Counted from the stretch's first letter, positions 7,665 through 15,387 are shown. The stretch: 32,162 nt of DNA from Kiloniellales bacterium (GCA_022361275.1 JAKSBE010000261.1:1-32162), one strand, 5' to 3'. The notes: generated by a model from the letters alone, not told the origin. Translations and numbers: made by a program.

Positions 7665-7761
7665 CAACGCGCCCGACCCGGCCACGGGGCCGCTCGTTCA
7701 GCCTTGGCTTGCAGTTGCCCGGCTTCCCGGCCAAACTGCCGAAAGTCGTGGGGAGCAAGGC

Positions 7762-8526
7762 ATGGAGCAGTCGAATCATTCGCCTTTCGACGTCCGGAAC
7801 CGCAGGCTGACGGAAGCCAAAAGCCGGCCGACGCCTTCGGCGTCGCCCTGCGCAGCCTGCGGCGTGCGGCACCTGACCGTCTGTGCCGCCCTCGAAGGGC
7901 CCGAGCTGGAACAGCTCGCCGACATCGTCCATAACGTCGAGCTGGAGGCTGGACAGCCGCTGTTCGACGAGGGCGAAAGGGCGGACTACGTCTTCAACGT
8001 GACCGCAGGCTGCGTCAAGGTCTACAAGCTGCTGCCCGACGGTCGCCGGCAGGTCACCGGCTTCCTTTTCGCCGGCGACTTTCTCGGGCTCGCCAACCAG
8101 GATTTCTATGCCTTCAGCGCCGAAGCGGTGTCTCCGGCCACCCTCTGCCGCTTCCAGCGCGGCAAGCTGGAAGGGGCGATGGAGCGCTTTCCCCAGCTCG
8201 AGAAGCGGCTTCTGGGCGTGGCCAGCCACGAACTGGCCGTGGCACAGGAGCAGATGCTGCTGCTCGGCCGCAAGACCGCCAAGGAACGGCTTGCCTCCTT
8301 TCTGCTCAGGCTGTCCAGGGGCGCGGAGCGCCGCGGCCAGCCGGCCAGCCCGGTCAGGCTGCCGATGACGCGCGCGGACATCGGCGACTATCTCGGCCTG
8401 ACGACCGAAACGGTCAGCCGCGTCATGACCCAGCTCAAAGGCCAGGGCACGATCTCGCTCCTGCCGAGCGGCCAGGTCGACCTCGGCGATCTGGAGACGC
8501 TCGAAGACCTCGCCGGCGGCTATTAG
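7762..8526 (+). CDS. FNR/FnrN-type oxygen-sensing transcription regulator (Crp/Fnr family)
   Basis: 254 residues. N-terminal Cys-x2-Cys-x7-Cys (C30, C33, C41, in SPCAACGVRHLTVCAAL) plus C129 (ATLCRF, the position of E. coli FNR C122) give all four ligands for an oxygen-labile [4Fe-4S] cluster. Residues about 45-145 form the cyclic-nucleotide-binding-like beta roll, 150-180 the dimerisation helix, and 203-232 the helix-turn-helix TRADIGDYLGLTTETVSRVMTQLKGQGT. The recognition helix has E216, S219 and R220, the E--SR pattern that reads TTGAT/ATCAA half sites. The Cys spacing matches the alphaproteobacterial FnrN/FnrL type rather than E. coli FNR. GGGAG six bases before the ATG supports the start. 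It lies in the middle of a cluster with seven matching sites, so it is the obvious candidate regulator of its own neighbourhood. Confidence 0.94.
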   Translation: MEQSNHSPFDVRNRRLTEAKSRPTPSASPCAACGVRHLTVCAALEGPELEQLADIVHNVELEAGQPLFDEGERADYVFNVTAGCVKVYKLLPDGRRQVTGFLFAGDFLGLANQDFYAFSAEAVSPATLCRFQRGKLEGAMERFPQLEKRLLGVASHELAVAQEQMLLLGRKTAKERLASFLLRLSRGAERRGQPASPVRLPMTRADIGDYLGLTTETVSRVMTQLKGQGTISLLPSGQVDLGDLETLEDLAGGY

Positions 8527-8725
8527 CGAAGCCTCCGGGCGGGGGCCGGCCTCAAGCCGCTTGGTACCTTAACCGATGGCGCGGGCCACGTCGGGCATCG
8601 CCCGCGACGCGCTGAAGGCGCCCGCGGGGTTCGGCTCGGTCAGCGCGCCATCGCGGTAGCGCGGATGCCGCCAACTGGCGGGTCCGCACGGACGGCCACC
8701 CGGTCTGCTCTGTCTTGATGAAGCT
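8527..8725. other. Intergenic region with possible gene remnant
   Basis: About 200 bp between fnr and the hairpin after the phasin gene. No intact gene is convincing. On the minus strand one frame ending with a stop at 8571-8569 reads RYRDGALTEPNPAGAFSASRAMPDVARAIG, which has protein-like composition but no start; upstream sequence continues in a different frame, as if a small gene had been broken by a frameshift. This is only a suspicion. Confidence 0.25.
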
Positions 8726-8769
8726 GATCGCGCGCCCTTCGATTGAGCTCAATCCAAGGGGGCGCGATC
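8726..8769 (-). terminator. 44-bp near-perfect palindrome after the phasin gene
   Basis: Two 22-base arms (8726-8747 and 8748-8769) pair at 20 of 22 positions with no spacer; the centre GATTGAGCTCAATC is perfect. On the minus strand it begins nine bases after the phasin stop, the position of a transcription terminator or mRNA 3'-end stabiliser for the hsp20-phasin unit. No T-run follows, so the terminator role is not certain. Confidence 0.65.
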
Positions 8770-8777
8770 CGGCCCTC

Positions 8778-9257
8778 TCAGTGCTGGCCGAAGGCCTTCA
8801 TGGCCTCGCGGGTGCGTTCTTCGACCGGTGCCCAGCAGTCGCGGGAAATGTCCATCATCATGCCCATCAGCTTCTGGGCCTCGCGCACGTAGTCCTCGCC
8901 GGCCGCTTGGACGAAGCTGGCCTGCACCTGCAGGGCCTCTTCCGGGCCGCTGCAGCCGAAGAGCGATTCCGTACGGCCGAACTCCTCGCGCATCCGGTGA
9001 TCGGCGAAGGCCATGATCTCCTGGTTGAGCGCGGTCCAGCCGTTCATCATGGCTTGGTTCGCCGCGAGCATGGTCTGATTCGCCGCGAGCACGGTCTGGA
9101 CGGCGTCCTGGTTCGACTTGGCGAACTCTCCGAAGTCGAAGGCTTGCGCGGTCGCCTCCGCGGTCACCTCGGCTTCGCGACTCGTGTCGTCGTCCGTCTT
9201 GGGTGTCATGCCGTCGCTCTTTCGTCTGGGTTGGGTCATCTTTTTTGCGGCCGTCAT
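8778..9257 (-). CDS. Phasin family protein
   Basis: About 159 residues from the chosen start. The core is an amphipathic helical segment, FDFGEFAKSNQDAVQTVLAANQTMLAANQAMMNGWTALNQEIMAFADHRMREEF, followed by QVQASFVQAAGEDYVREAQKLMGMMMDISRDCWAPVEER, the pattern of phasin proteins that coat polyhydroxyalkanoate granules and can act as chaperones under stress. The N-terminus is charged and disordered. Starts at 9257 (GAGG nine bases upstream), 9239 and 9209 are all possible; the frame open to 9494 overlaps hsp20 and has shadow-like composition, so I reject it. It follows hsp20 by 76 bp in the same direction and is probably cotranscribed from the FNR-box promoter at 9939-9952, linking granule protection to low oxygen. 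Confidence 0.75.
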   Translation of the reverse strand: MTAAKKMTQPRRKSDGMTPKTDDDTSREAEVTAEATAQAFDFGEFAKSNQDAVQTVLAANQTMLAANQAMMNGWTALNQEIMAFADHRMREEFGRTESLFGCSGPEEALQVQASFVQAAGEDYVREAQKLMGMMMDISRDCWAPVEERTREAMKAFGQH

Positions 9258-9333
9258 CGTGGTGTGCCTCGTCGTGTTGGGTTTGCGTGAAAGGCGAGGT
9301 GGAGCCGTGGCGACTCGCCCAAGCCGCTGTGCA

Positions 9334-9867
9334 CTACGTCTTCTGCTTCGCGGCGATCTCGATCTTCTGGTGCTTGCCTTTGTCTGCCGCCGACCTCGGC
9401 AGCGTGATGGTGAGGACCCCTTTCTCCATCTCGGCCTTGATCTTGTCGGCCTCGACCTCGGCCGGCAGCCGGAAGGACCGCTTGAAGGCGCCATAGCTCC
9501 GCTCGTTGAGGAAGTAGTCCTTTTCCTTCTCCTCGCGCTCTGTCTTCTTTTCCCCGGAAACCGTCAGCACCTCGTCGCGCAGCGAAACCTCGACGTCCTT
9601 TTCGTCTATGCCCGGCAGCTCGACCGCGATCTCGTAGCCGCCGTCCGTCTCGCCGATGTCGACCTTCGGGCTGACGTCCATCCGCGAGAAGGCCGGCGCA
9701 AAGTCGAAGCCGCGCAGGCTCGGCCAGCCCCGGAAGTAGCTGTCGAACACGCGGTCGATGTCCTGGCGTAGGCCCAGGAAGGGATCCGTCGCGGTCGCGG
9801 GGGGCGTGGCCTTCGTCTCGAGTGCCCTGGATGGTTTGATTTCACCCTTGTCCCTGTGTTCCGCCAT
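9334..9867 (-). CDS. Small heat shock protein Hsp20
   Basis: ATP-independent holdase chaperone, 177 residues from the ATG at 9867, which has GGAG eight bases upstream; a longer frame to 9936 would run close to the FNR box and is less likely. An N-terminal variable arm (residues 1 to about 70, with DPFLGLRQDIDRVFDSYFRGW, a common Hsp20 opening) leads into the alpha-crystallin domain: VDIGETDGGYEIAVELPGIDEKDVEVSLRDEVLTVSGEKK, then ERSYGAFKRSFRLPAEVEADKIKAEMEKGVLTITLPR, including the typical GVLTITLPR end motif. Upstream on the minus strand, TTGACGCAGATCAT at 9952-9939 is an FNR box placing the predicted start near 9904. Divergent from the universal stress protein gene. Confidence 0.95.
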   Translation of the reverse strand: MAEHRDKGEIKPSRALETKATPPATATDPFLGLRQDIDRVFDSYFRGWPSLRGFDFAPAFSRMDVSPKVDIGETDGGYEIAVELPGIDEKDVEVSLRDEVLTVSGEKKTEREEKEKDYFLNERSYGAFKRSFRLPAEVEADKIKAEMEKGVLTITLPRSAADKGKHQKIEIAAKQKT

Positions 9868-9938
9868 TGCCGTGACTCCCTCGTTTGGTCGGGCGAACTC
9901 GATGGGGCGCAGTCTGGAATCGCGGCTGGGCTGCAACC

Positions 9939-9952
9939 ATGATCTGCGTCAA
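9939..9952 (-). promoter_or_regulatory. FNR box of the hsp20-phasin unit
   Basis: On the minus strand it reads TTGACGCAGATCAT, one mismatch from TTGAY-N4-RTCAA. Centred at 9945.5, it would put the transcription start near 9904 and leave a 37-base leader to the hsp20 ATG. The -10 position reads CAGACT (3 of 6). Confidence 0.7.
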
Positions 9953-10003
9953 CATCAAGGTCGTTAAAGCCGCACGAGAACGGCCGCGGGCCCGGAGGCG
10001 AGG

Positions 10004-10017
10004 TTGACCCAGGTCAA
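10004..10017 (+). promoter_or_regulatory. Consensus FNR box of the universal stress protein-kefB unit
   Basis: TTGACCCAGGTCAA is a full consensus FNR box. It lies 65 bp (centre to centre) from the hsp20 box, so each divergent unit has its own site. The predicted start near 10052 leaves a leader of about 30 bases to the ATG at 10083 and excludes the upstream in-frame start at 10017. Confidence 0.82.
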
Positions 10018-10082
10018 TGACCCGGCCTTTCTCGGATGGAAGCTTGGAAGTCGAGGAACGACTGGCGAGTGAGGGGACCCAA

Positions 10083-10952
10083 ATGACCATCGCGGCAATC
10101 CTGGCACTGATCGACGGCGGGCCCGGCGGCGAGGGCGCCCTGGTCACGGCGACCCAGTTGGGGCGCGCCTTCGATGCCTACGTCGAGGCGCTGCACGTCC
10201 GCGTCGACCCCGAGACGGTCATTCCGGTGGTGGCCGAGGGCATGTCCGGCGCCGCGATCGGCCAGATCATGGAAAGCACGCGCCAGGGCGCCGAGCAGCG
10301 GGCCAAGGAGGCGAAGCGGATCTTCGCCGACCTGGCGGCCTCCGAAAGCCTGCCGGTGATCCCTGCCGAGCAGGAGCCGGAGGCCGGACGCTTCACCGTG
10401 GCCTGGACCGACGTCACCGGCCGCGAGGCGATCGAGACAGTGGTGCGGGGACGGCTCTTCGACCTGACGGTGGTGCCCCGGCCCGAGGACGACAGCGCCG
10501 CGGGCAGCATCGCCACCCTGGAAGCCGCCCTCTTCGACTCCGGCCGGCCCCTGCTGGTCGCGCCGCCCAGCCCACCGGCCGCGGCGCCGTGTCACCTGGC
10601 CCTGGCGTGGAACGGCACCCGCGAGGCCGCTCGTGCCGTGTGGTCCGCGCGTCCTTTCTTCGCCCTGGCGGAACGGATCTCGGTGATCACCGTGATCCAG
10701 GACGGCTGGGAGGCCAACCCGGTCGAGCTGGCGACCTACCTGGCCCGCCACGGCGTCGCTGCCGAGACGCACCTCGTCAAGCTCGGCGATGCCGAGGTCG
10801 GCGAGCGCCTGCTGGCCTCGGCGGGCGAGTTGGGAGCCGATCTGCTGGCGATGGGTGGCTACGGGCACAGCCGCCTGCGCGAGCTGGTGCTCGGCGGCGC
10901 GACGCGCAGCGTGCTGGAGCAGGCATCGCTGCCGGTCCTGATGGCGCATTGA
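10083..10952 (+). CDS. Universal stress protein, tandem domains
   Basis: 289 residues with two UspA-like domains. Domain 1 (about 1-145, starting MTIAAILALIDGG) lacks a clear nucleotide loop. Domain 2 (from about 150, CHLALAWNGTREAARAV) ends with GGYGHSRLRELVLGGATRSVLEQASLPVLMAH, which contains the G-x2-G-x9-G-(S/T) nucleotide-binding motif. The start at 10083 has GAGGGG a few bases upstream. Proteins of this build accumulate under oxygen limitation or growth arrest in many bacteria. It opens a same-strand series with the two small genes, kefB and the EEP gene, behind a consensus FNR box. Confidence 0.93.
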   Translation: MTIAAILALIDGGPGGEGALVTATQLGRAFDAYVEALHVRVDPETVIPVVAEGMSGAAIGQIMESTRQGAEQRAKEAKRIFADLAASESLPVIPAEQEPEAGRFTVAWTDVTGREAIETVVRGRLFDLTVVPRPEDDSAAGSIATLEAALFDSGRPLLVAPPSPPAAAPCHLALAWNGTREAARAVWSARPFFALAERISVITVIQDGWEANPVELATYLARHGVAAETHLVKLGDAEVGERLLASAGELGADLLAMGGYGHSRLRELVLGGATRSVLEQASLPVLMAH

Positions 10953-10998
10953 GACGGTCCAGGTTCCCGCTGCGCAACGGCGGGAGAGGAAGGACGCG

Positions 10999-11295
10999 AT
11001 GTTGACTTACGAAGACTGCGTGGCCCTGTCGGATCTGACCGAGGCGGAGATCGAGGCGATCATGGAGCACGAGCACCTGCCGGCGATGGTCGCGGCCGAA
11101 CTCGGCAACTACCTCGTCCACTCGCCGGGGGGTCTGCCCATGCTGAAGCGCATGATCCTCGACGATATCGAAGCCTCGCGCGGCCGCGGCGATTGGGACC
11201 ACGCCCTCAAGCTGCGCCTGGTTCTCAGGCATTTCGTGCAGACCCATCCGCAGCATGGCGCGGTGGAAAGGGCGGCCAAAACGACGGCAATCTAG
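10999..11295 (+). CDS. Small hypothetical protein, unrecognised
   Basis: 98 residues, mostly helical in appearance, acidic N-terminal half (LTEAEIEAIMEHEHLPAMVAAELGNYLVHSPGG) and a basic C-terminal half. No signal peptide or membrane segment. GGAGAGGAAGGA precedes the ATG. It lies 46 bp after the universal stress protein gene and 69 bp before the next small gene, in the same direction. I do not recognise a named family. The His and Glu content of EHEHLP is noticeable but no metal site can be claimed. Confidence 0.75.
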   Translation: MLTYEDCVALSDLTEAEIEAIMEHEHLPAMVAAELGNYLVHSPGGLPMLKRMILDDIEASRGRGDWDHALKLRLVLRHFVQTHPQHGAVERAAKTTAI

Positions 11296-11364
11296 AGTCT
11301 TTGGAGCCGCGGTCCGGCCCGGAGCGGCAACTGTTTGATAGGCCCCCCTTCGAGGAGTCCCGAG

Positions 11365-11742
11365 ATGATCCTGAAGCTGATTCGCCTGACCCTCGCGCGC
11401 GACCGAGACTATCCGGACGGCAGCCCCGATCGCGGCTATGAACTCGTCGCCCCCCTGGGCGAAGACGGCCACATCGACGTCGAGGAATGGCGCAAGCACC
11501 GCGACCGCTGCAGGGTCCGGCGCTTCTGGGTCGGCGAGGACGAAGAGCATGGCCACCTGATCCATACCCGCGGCCGGACCTGGGCCTTTCACTACGACAT
11601 CGACGGCGATCCCGACGACGACGAATCCGGCTACCGCTTCGAAAGCCATGTCTTCGCGCCGGGCGAATACGTCTCGATCCGCGAGCACGACGGCGAACTC
11701 AGGACCTTCCGCATTGCCTCGGTGGTGCCGCTCCCCGACTAG
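11365..11742 (+). CDS. Small hypothetical acidic protein upstream of kefB
   Basis: 125 residues from the ATG at 11365, which has GAGGAG seven bases upstream. The sequence looks like a compact beta-rich domain: MILKLIRLTLARDRDYPDGSPDRGYELVAPLGEDGHID, VRRFWVGEDEEHGHLIHTRGRTWAFHYDIDGDPDDDESGYRFESHVFAPGEYVSIREHDGELRTFRIASVVPL. The acidic stretch DIDGDPDDDESG resembles a cation-binding loop only in composition. No signal peptide. The regular codon use and ribosome site say it is a real gene; I cannot name a family. It lies 102 bp before kefB, and could be a soluble partner of it; this is inference from position only. Confidence 0.8.
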   Translation: MILKLIRLTLARDRDYPDGSPDRGYELVAPLGEDGHIDVEEWRKHRDRCRVRRFWVGEDEEHGHLIHTRGRTWAFHYDIDGDPDDDESGYRFESHVFAPGEYVSIREHDGELRTFRIASVVPLPD

Positions 11743-11844
11743 GCCCGGGCGGGCCCCCGGGCAGGCAAGGGCCGGCCGCGGCGGCCAATGTGGGCGCTGC
11801 GCCGCAAGTCCGAGCTCCGCGAAAAACCAGACTGCAGCGACAGC

Positions 11845-13581
11845 ATGACCGAGGGTCACGAGATCCCCTACCTGCGCGAGGTGCTGGTCTTTCTACTGGC
11901 CAGCGTGACTCTGGTGCCCCTGTTCCAGCGCCTGGGCACCAGCCCGATCCTCGTCTACCTGGCCATCGGGGCCATGGTCGGGCCCTTCGGCCTGGGCTTC
12001 GTGGAAGATGCCGAGGGCGTACGCCGCCTGGCCGAGCTGGGCGTGGTCTTCCTGCTGTTCACCATCGGGCTCGAGCTCTCCGTGGAGCGGCTCTGGTCGC
12101 TGCGCCGCTACGTCTTCGGCTTCGGCGCGCTGCAGGTCCTGGTCTCCGCCGCGGCCATCGCGTTGGTGGCCTGGGCCTGGGGCAATCAGCCGGCGGCGGC
12201 GATCCTGGTGGGGGCGGCGCTGGCTTTGTCCTCGACGGCCATCGTGACCCAGCTGCTGATCGAGCGCGGCGAGCTGGCGTCGCTGACCGGGCGGCCGACT
12301 TTCGCGGTCCTGCTGTTCCAGGACCTGGCCGTGGTGCCGATCCTCTTCATGGTCACCATCTTCGGCCAGAGTCAGGCGCAGAGCGGCCCGGATTCACTGG
12401 CGCTCGACCTGCTGATCGCGCTCGGCCGCGCCGCGCTCGCGCTGCTCGTGATCGCGCTTCTGGGGCGCCTCCTCCTGCGCCCCCTGTTCCATCTGGTCGC
12501 CGGGCGGCACAGCCCCGAGCTCTTCATGGCGACGACCCTGCTCGTGATCATCGGGACCGCCTGGGCGACCGACCAGGCCGGGCTGTCCATGGCCAGCGGC
12601 GCCTTTCTGGCCGGGCTGCTGCTCGCCGAGACCGAGTTCCGCCACCAGATCGAAAGCGACATCCAGCCCTTCAAGGGCCTGCTCCTGGGCCTCTTCTTCA
12701 TATCCGTCGGCATGGCGATCGACTTCGCCACGGTCGCCGATCGCGCCGTCTGGGTCGTCGCCTCCGTGCTCGGGCTGATGCTGCTCAAGGCCGCGATCGC
12801 CGGCGGCCTGGCGCTGGCCTTCCGCTTGCCGCCGGCCATCGCCCTGCGTTGCGGCCTCCTTCTGTCGCAAGGCGGCGAGTTCGCCTTCGTGATCGTCGGG
12901 GCGGCGATGCTGGCCGGCCTGATTCCTCCGGCGGTGGCGCAGTTCATGGTCATCGTCGCCGGCCTGACCATGGTGGCGACACCGCCGGCCGCCGCCCTGG
13001 CGCGTCGCCTGTCGGAGGCCCTGGCCGCCCGGGCATCCACGCGGTCGTCCGACCCTCTCGTCGCCGGGACCGAAGACCTGGAGGGGCATGTCATCATCGC
13101 CGGCTACGGCCGGGTCGGCCAGACCGTGGCGCGCTTTCTCGACGCCCAGAAGGTGTCTTACGTGGCGTTGGACCTGGATCCGGCCAGGGTCCGTGTCAGC
13201 CGCGAAAAGGGCCGGCCGGTGCACTTCGGCAACGCCTGCCGCCACGAGGTCCTGAAGCGGGTCGGCGCCGCTCGGGCGGCCTCGATCGTGATCACCCTCG
13301 ACGATTTCCATGCCGCCGGAAAGGTGCTGGAGATCACCCGCAACGCCTGGCCGGCGCTTCGGACCTTCGTGCGCGCCCGTGACCGTGCCCATGCGGCGGA
13401 CCTGCTGGCGCAGGGCGCGACCCTGGTCGTTCCGGAGACCGTCGAGTCGAGCCTGCAGCTGGCCGGCCAGGTGCTGCAGTCGGTCGGCACGCCCCGCGAT
13501 GCGGTGAACCAGTTGATCGACCAGACGCGCGAGGCGGAGCTCCCGCCGGCCGTCCGGACCGCCTCGGACTCCAGAGCCTGA
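11845..13581 (+). CDS. KefB/KefC-type cation:proton antiporter (CPA2) with RCK domain
   Basis: 578 residues from the ATG at 11845; a frame open from 11788 adds 19 residues that do not look like a family N-terminus, although neither start has a good ribosome site. The first about 380 residues are a Na_H_Exchanger membrane domain with about 12 hydrophobic segments, containing LGTSPILVYLAIGAMVGPFGLGF, LAELGVVFLLFTIGLELS and ALSSTAIVTQLL, as in KefB/KefC. After a linker, residues from about 410 form an RCK_N (TrkA-N) domain: HVIIAGYGRVGQTVARFLDAQ with a Rossmann GxGxxG, and an Asp at the end of strand two (YVALDLDP). The family exports potassium in exchange for protons, acidifying the cytoplasm during electrophile stress, gated by nucleotide or glutathione adducts. 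No KefF/KefG is present; the two small upstream genes are the only candidates for ancillary subunits. Confidence 0.93.
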   Translation: MTEGHEIPYLREVLVFLLASVTLVPLFQRLGTSPILVYLAIGAMVGPFGLGFVEDAEGVRRLAELGVVFLLFTIGLELSVERLWSLRRYVFGFGALQVLVSAAAIALVAWAWGNQPAAAILVGAALALSSTAIVTQLLIERGELASLTGRPTFAVLLFQDLAVVPILFMVTIFGQSQAQSGPDSLALDLLIALGRAALALLVIALLGRLLLRPLFHLVAGRHSPELFMATTLLVIIGTAWATDQAGLSMASGAFLAGLLLAETEFRHQIESDIQPFKGLLLGLFFISVGMAIDFATVADRAVWVVASVLGLMLLKAAIAGGLALAFRLPPAIALRCGLLLSQGGEFAFVIVGAAMLAGLIPPAVAQFMVIVAGLTMVATPPAAALARRLSEALAARASTRSSDPLVAGTEDLEGHVIIAGYGRVGQTVARFLDAQKVSYVALDLDPARVRVSREKGRPVHFGNACRHEVLKRVGAARAASIVITLDDFHAAGKVLEITRNAWPALRTFVRARDRAHAADLLAQGATLVVPETVESSLQLAGQVLQSVGTPRDAVNQLIDQTREAELPPAVRTASDSRA

Positions 13582-13595
13582 GGCGGCGACTCCCC

Positions 13596-14579
13596 ATGCG
13601 TCTGGCAAGCTTCAACCTCGAGAACCTCGACGACGTCCCCAGAGGGGCGCCGTATTTTGCAGAGCGGATCGCCGTGCTGCGGCCGCAGCTGCAACGACTC
13701 GATGCCGACGTGCTCTGTCTGCAGGAGGTTGACGCCCAGCGCGACCGCAAGGGCCGCCCGCGCCGCTTCCGGGCGTTGGACCGGCTGCTCGAAGGCACGG
13801 CCTATGCCGGCTTTCACCGGGTCGGCAGCGGGCGCCGGGAAAGCGGCGAGCCGGCGGACAAGCACAACCTTGTGATTCTCTCGCGCTGGCCCATCGCGGC
13901 CAGCCGGCAACTGCACCACGACTTGGTGCCGCCGGCCAGCTACCGCCCGGTGACGGCGGCGCCGGCCGCCTCCGAGGCCGCGCCGGTTCTCTGGGACCGG
14001 CCGATCCTGCAGGCCAGCGTCGGCCTGCCCGACGGGCGCCGCCTCGAGGTCGTGAACCTGCACCTGCGCGCACCCTTGGCCGCGCCCATCGCCGGCCAGA
14101 AGCTCGGCGCCTTCGCCTGGAAGTCGGTGCCGGCCTGGGCCGAGGGCTTCTTCCTGGCCAGCCTGAAGCGCTGCGGCCAGGCCCTGGAAGCACGACGGCT
14201 CGTCGACCAGATCCTCGACGCCGATCGCGAGGCCTTGATCGCGGTCTGCGGCGACTTCAACGCCGAGGCCCAGGAAACCCCGCTGCGCATCGTCCGCGGT
14301 GACCTGGAGGACACCGGCAACGGCGCGCTGGCGGGCCGCAGCCTGGTGCCCCTGGAACGTGCGCTGCCGGAGTCCCAGCGTTTCTCGGTGCTCCACCAGG
14401 GCCGGCGCCTGATGCTCGATCACATGCTGGTCAGCCGGAGCCTCCTGGCGTTCCACCAGGCGCTGGAGGTCCACAACGAGGCCCTTGGCGACGAACTGGT
14501 CGCCTATGCCACCGGCAACCAGAGCCCGGAATCCTTCCACGCGCCCCTCGTCGCGACCTTCCGCCTGCCGCGGCCGTGA
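13596..14579 (+). CDS. Endonuclease/exonuclease/phosphatase (EEP) family protein
   Basis: 327 residues of one EEP domain. The metal and catalytic motifs are in order: ASFNLENL (N10 region), LQEVD with E44, VVNLHLRAP, CGDFNAEAQETP, LDHMLVS (catalytic Asp-His region) and SFHAPLV at the end, where many members have SDH. It has no signal peptide, so it should act in the cytoplasm on nucleic acid or a phosphodiester metabolite; the substrate cannot be told. It starts 14 bp after the kefB stop with GAGGCGG upstream, so cotranscription with kefB is likely. Confidence 0.9.
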   Translation: MRLASFNLENLDDVPRGAPYFAERIAVLRPQLQRLDADVLCLQEVDAQRDRKGRPRRFRALDRLLEGTAYAGFHRVGSGRRESGEPADKHNLVILSRWPIAASRQLHHDLVPPASYRPVTAAPAASEAAPVLWDRPILQASVGLPDGRRLEVVNLHLRAPLAAPIAGQKLGAFAWKSVPAWAEGFFLASLKRCGQALEARRLVDQILDADREALIAVCGDFNAEAQETPLRIVRGDLEDTGNGALAGRSLVPLERALPESQRFSVLHQGRRLMLDHMLVSRSLLAFHQALEVHNEALGDELVAYATGNQSPESFHAPLVATFRLPRP

Positions 14580-14589
14580 GGGCGGTTGC

Positions 14590-14603
14590 TTGACTTGCAT
14601 CAA
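14590..14603 (+). promoter_or_regulatory. Consensus FNR box of the secreted protein-cytochrome c unit
   Basis: TTGACTTGCATCAA is a full consensus FNR box. Centred at 14596.5 it predicts a start near 14638 and a -10 at 14626-14631 (CAAAGT, 3 of 6). It sits just after the EEP gene stop, so a separate unit begins here. It also shows that an ATG-proximal start at 14586 would lie outside the transcript. Confidence 0.82.
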
Positions 14604-14672
14604 TGCGGGTCGTGCCGCCTCAGGCCAAAGTGCCGCCCGAGAAACACCTGTCATCAAGAGGGGTTAAGTGCC

Positions 14673-14981
14673 TTGAGGCAGACGATTCCAGTGATTGCGC
14701 TGCTGTCCGCCCTGGCGATCGGCCCGGCGAGTGGAACGTCGGCCGGCAGCCCGGCGCAGGAGGACGGATGGCAGACGGTGCTGAGCGCCGACATCGAGTT
14801 CGAACATGACTGCGAGGTCGCCTATCTGAGCCACGTCGTCGAGCGCGAGGTCGACGGCGACCTGATGGTCATGGCCAAGGTTCATTGCGTCGATCAGCGG
14901 GCCTTCGACGCGATACGGATGAGGAGTGCCGATGCCTTTGAATACAAGGAGTGCACGCACCGTGAAAAACAGTCCTGTTGA
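14673..14981 (+). CDS. Small secreted cysteine-containing protein, unrecognised
   Basis: 102 residues starting from TTG at 14673, chosen because GAGGGG lies nine bases upstream and because the frame upstream is not expected to be in the FNR-driven transcript. The N-terminus is a likely signal peptide (RQTIPVIALLSALAIGPASGTSA). The mature part has four cysteines (in HDCEV, VHCVD, KECTH and QSC), enough for two disulfides in the periplasm, and a beta-like stretch DGDLMVMAKVHC. I recognise no family. It overlaps the start of the following cytochrome gene, suggesting translational coupling and a related task in the periplasm. Confidence 0.7.
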   Translation: MRQTIPVIALLSALAIGPASGTSAGSPAQEDGWQTVLSADIEFEHDCEVAYLSHVVEREVDGDLMVMAKVHCVDQRAFDAIRMRSADAFEYKECTHREKQSC

Positions 14982-15300
14982 ACTGATCCTCGCTCTCGCG
15001 ATCGTCGCCTTGCTGCTCGTCGCGCCGCTGCGTACCGCCGCCGCGGCCTCCGACCTGGAGGAAGGTCGGTCGCTGGCGAAGGAGTGGTGCAGCTCCTGCC
15101 ACATGGTTGCGCCCGGTGTCGCGGCGAGCACCACCGACGCCGCCCCGCCTTTTCCGAAGATGGCAACGGATCCGGCCTATACGGAGGAGCGCCTGCGCAG
15201 CTGGCTCTGGGCGCCGCATCCGCCGATGCCGGACTTCGATCTCAGCCGCTTCGAGATCGAATCCCTCGTCGCCTACATCAAGAGCCTGGACTCGAACTGA
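14932..15300 (+). CDS. Small c-type cytochrome
   Basis: About 122 residues. A signal peptide (NSPVELILALAIVALLLVAPLRTAAAAS) exports it to the periplasm; the mature part is a single-heme class I-like cytochrome with CSSCH as the covalent heme site and a Met in HPPMPDFDLSRFEIESLVAYIKSL, where the axial Met and the last helix are expected. ATG at 14932 has GAGGAG five bases upstream and overlaps the previous gene by 50 bp; GTG at 14962 with AAGGAG is an equally acceptable start. Being FNR-linked, it probably serves electron transfer at low oxygen; the partner is not known. Confidence 0.9.
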   Translation: MPLNTRSARTVKNSPVELILALAIVALLLVAPLRTAAAASDLEEGRSLAKEWCSSCHMVAPGVAASTTDAAPPFPKMATDPAYTEERLRSWLWAPHPPMPDFDLSRFEIESLVAYIKSLDSN

Positions 15301-15356
15301 CGAGAGGCCCTTCCAAGCGGTTTGTACCCGGTGACTTCGCCCTCCGCATCAGGTTA

Positions 15357-15387
15357 GCGCCCGACTGCGGGGGGCGTTTTCTTCTTG
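15357..15387 (+). terminator. Intrinsic terminator after the cytochrome c gene
   Basis: CGCCCC (15358-15363) pairs with GGGGCG (15372-15377) across an eight-base loop and is followed by TTTTCTTCTT. It lies about 60 bases after the cytochrome stop and before the next FNR box, so it closes one unit before the next begins. Confidence 0.65.

Noticed and set aside
11487..13382. 631-residue frame overlapping kefB
   Set aside because: Composition is Arg/Gly/Pro-rich and it covers the kefB membrane domain in another frame; no family signal.
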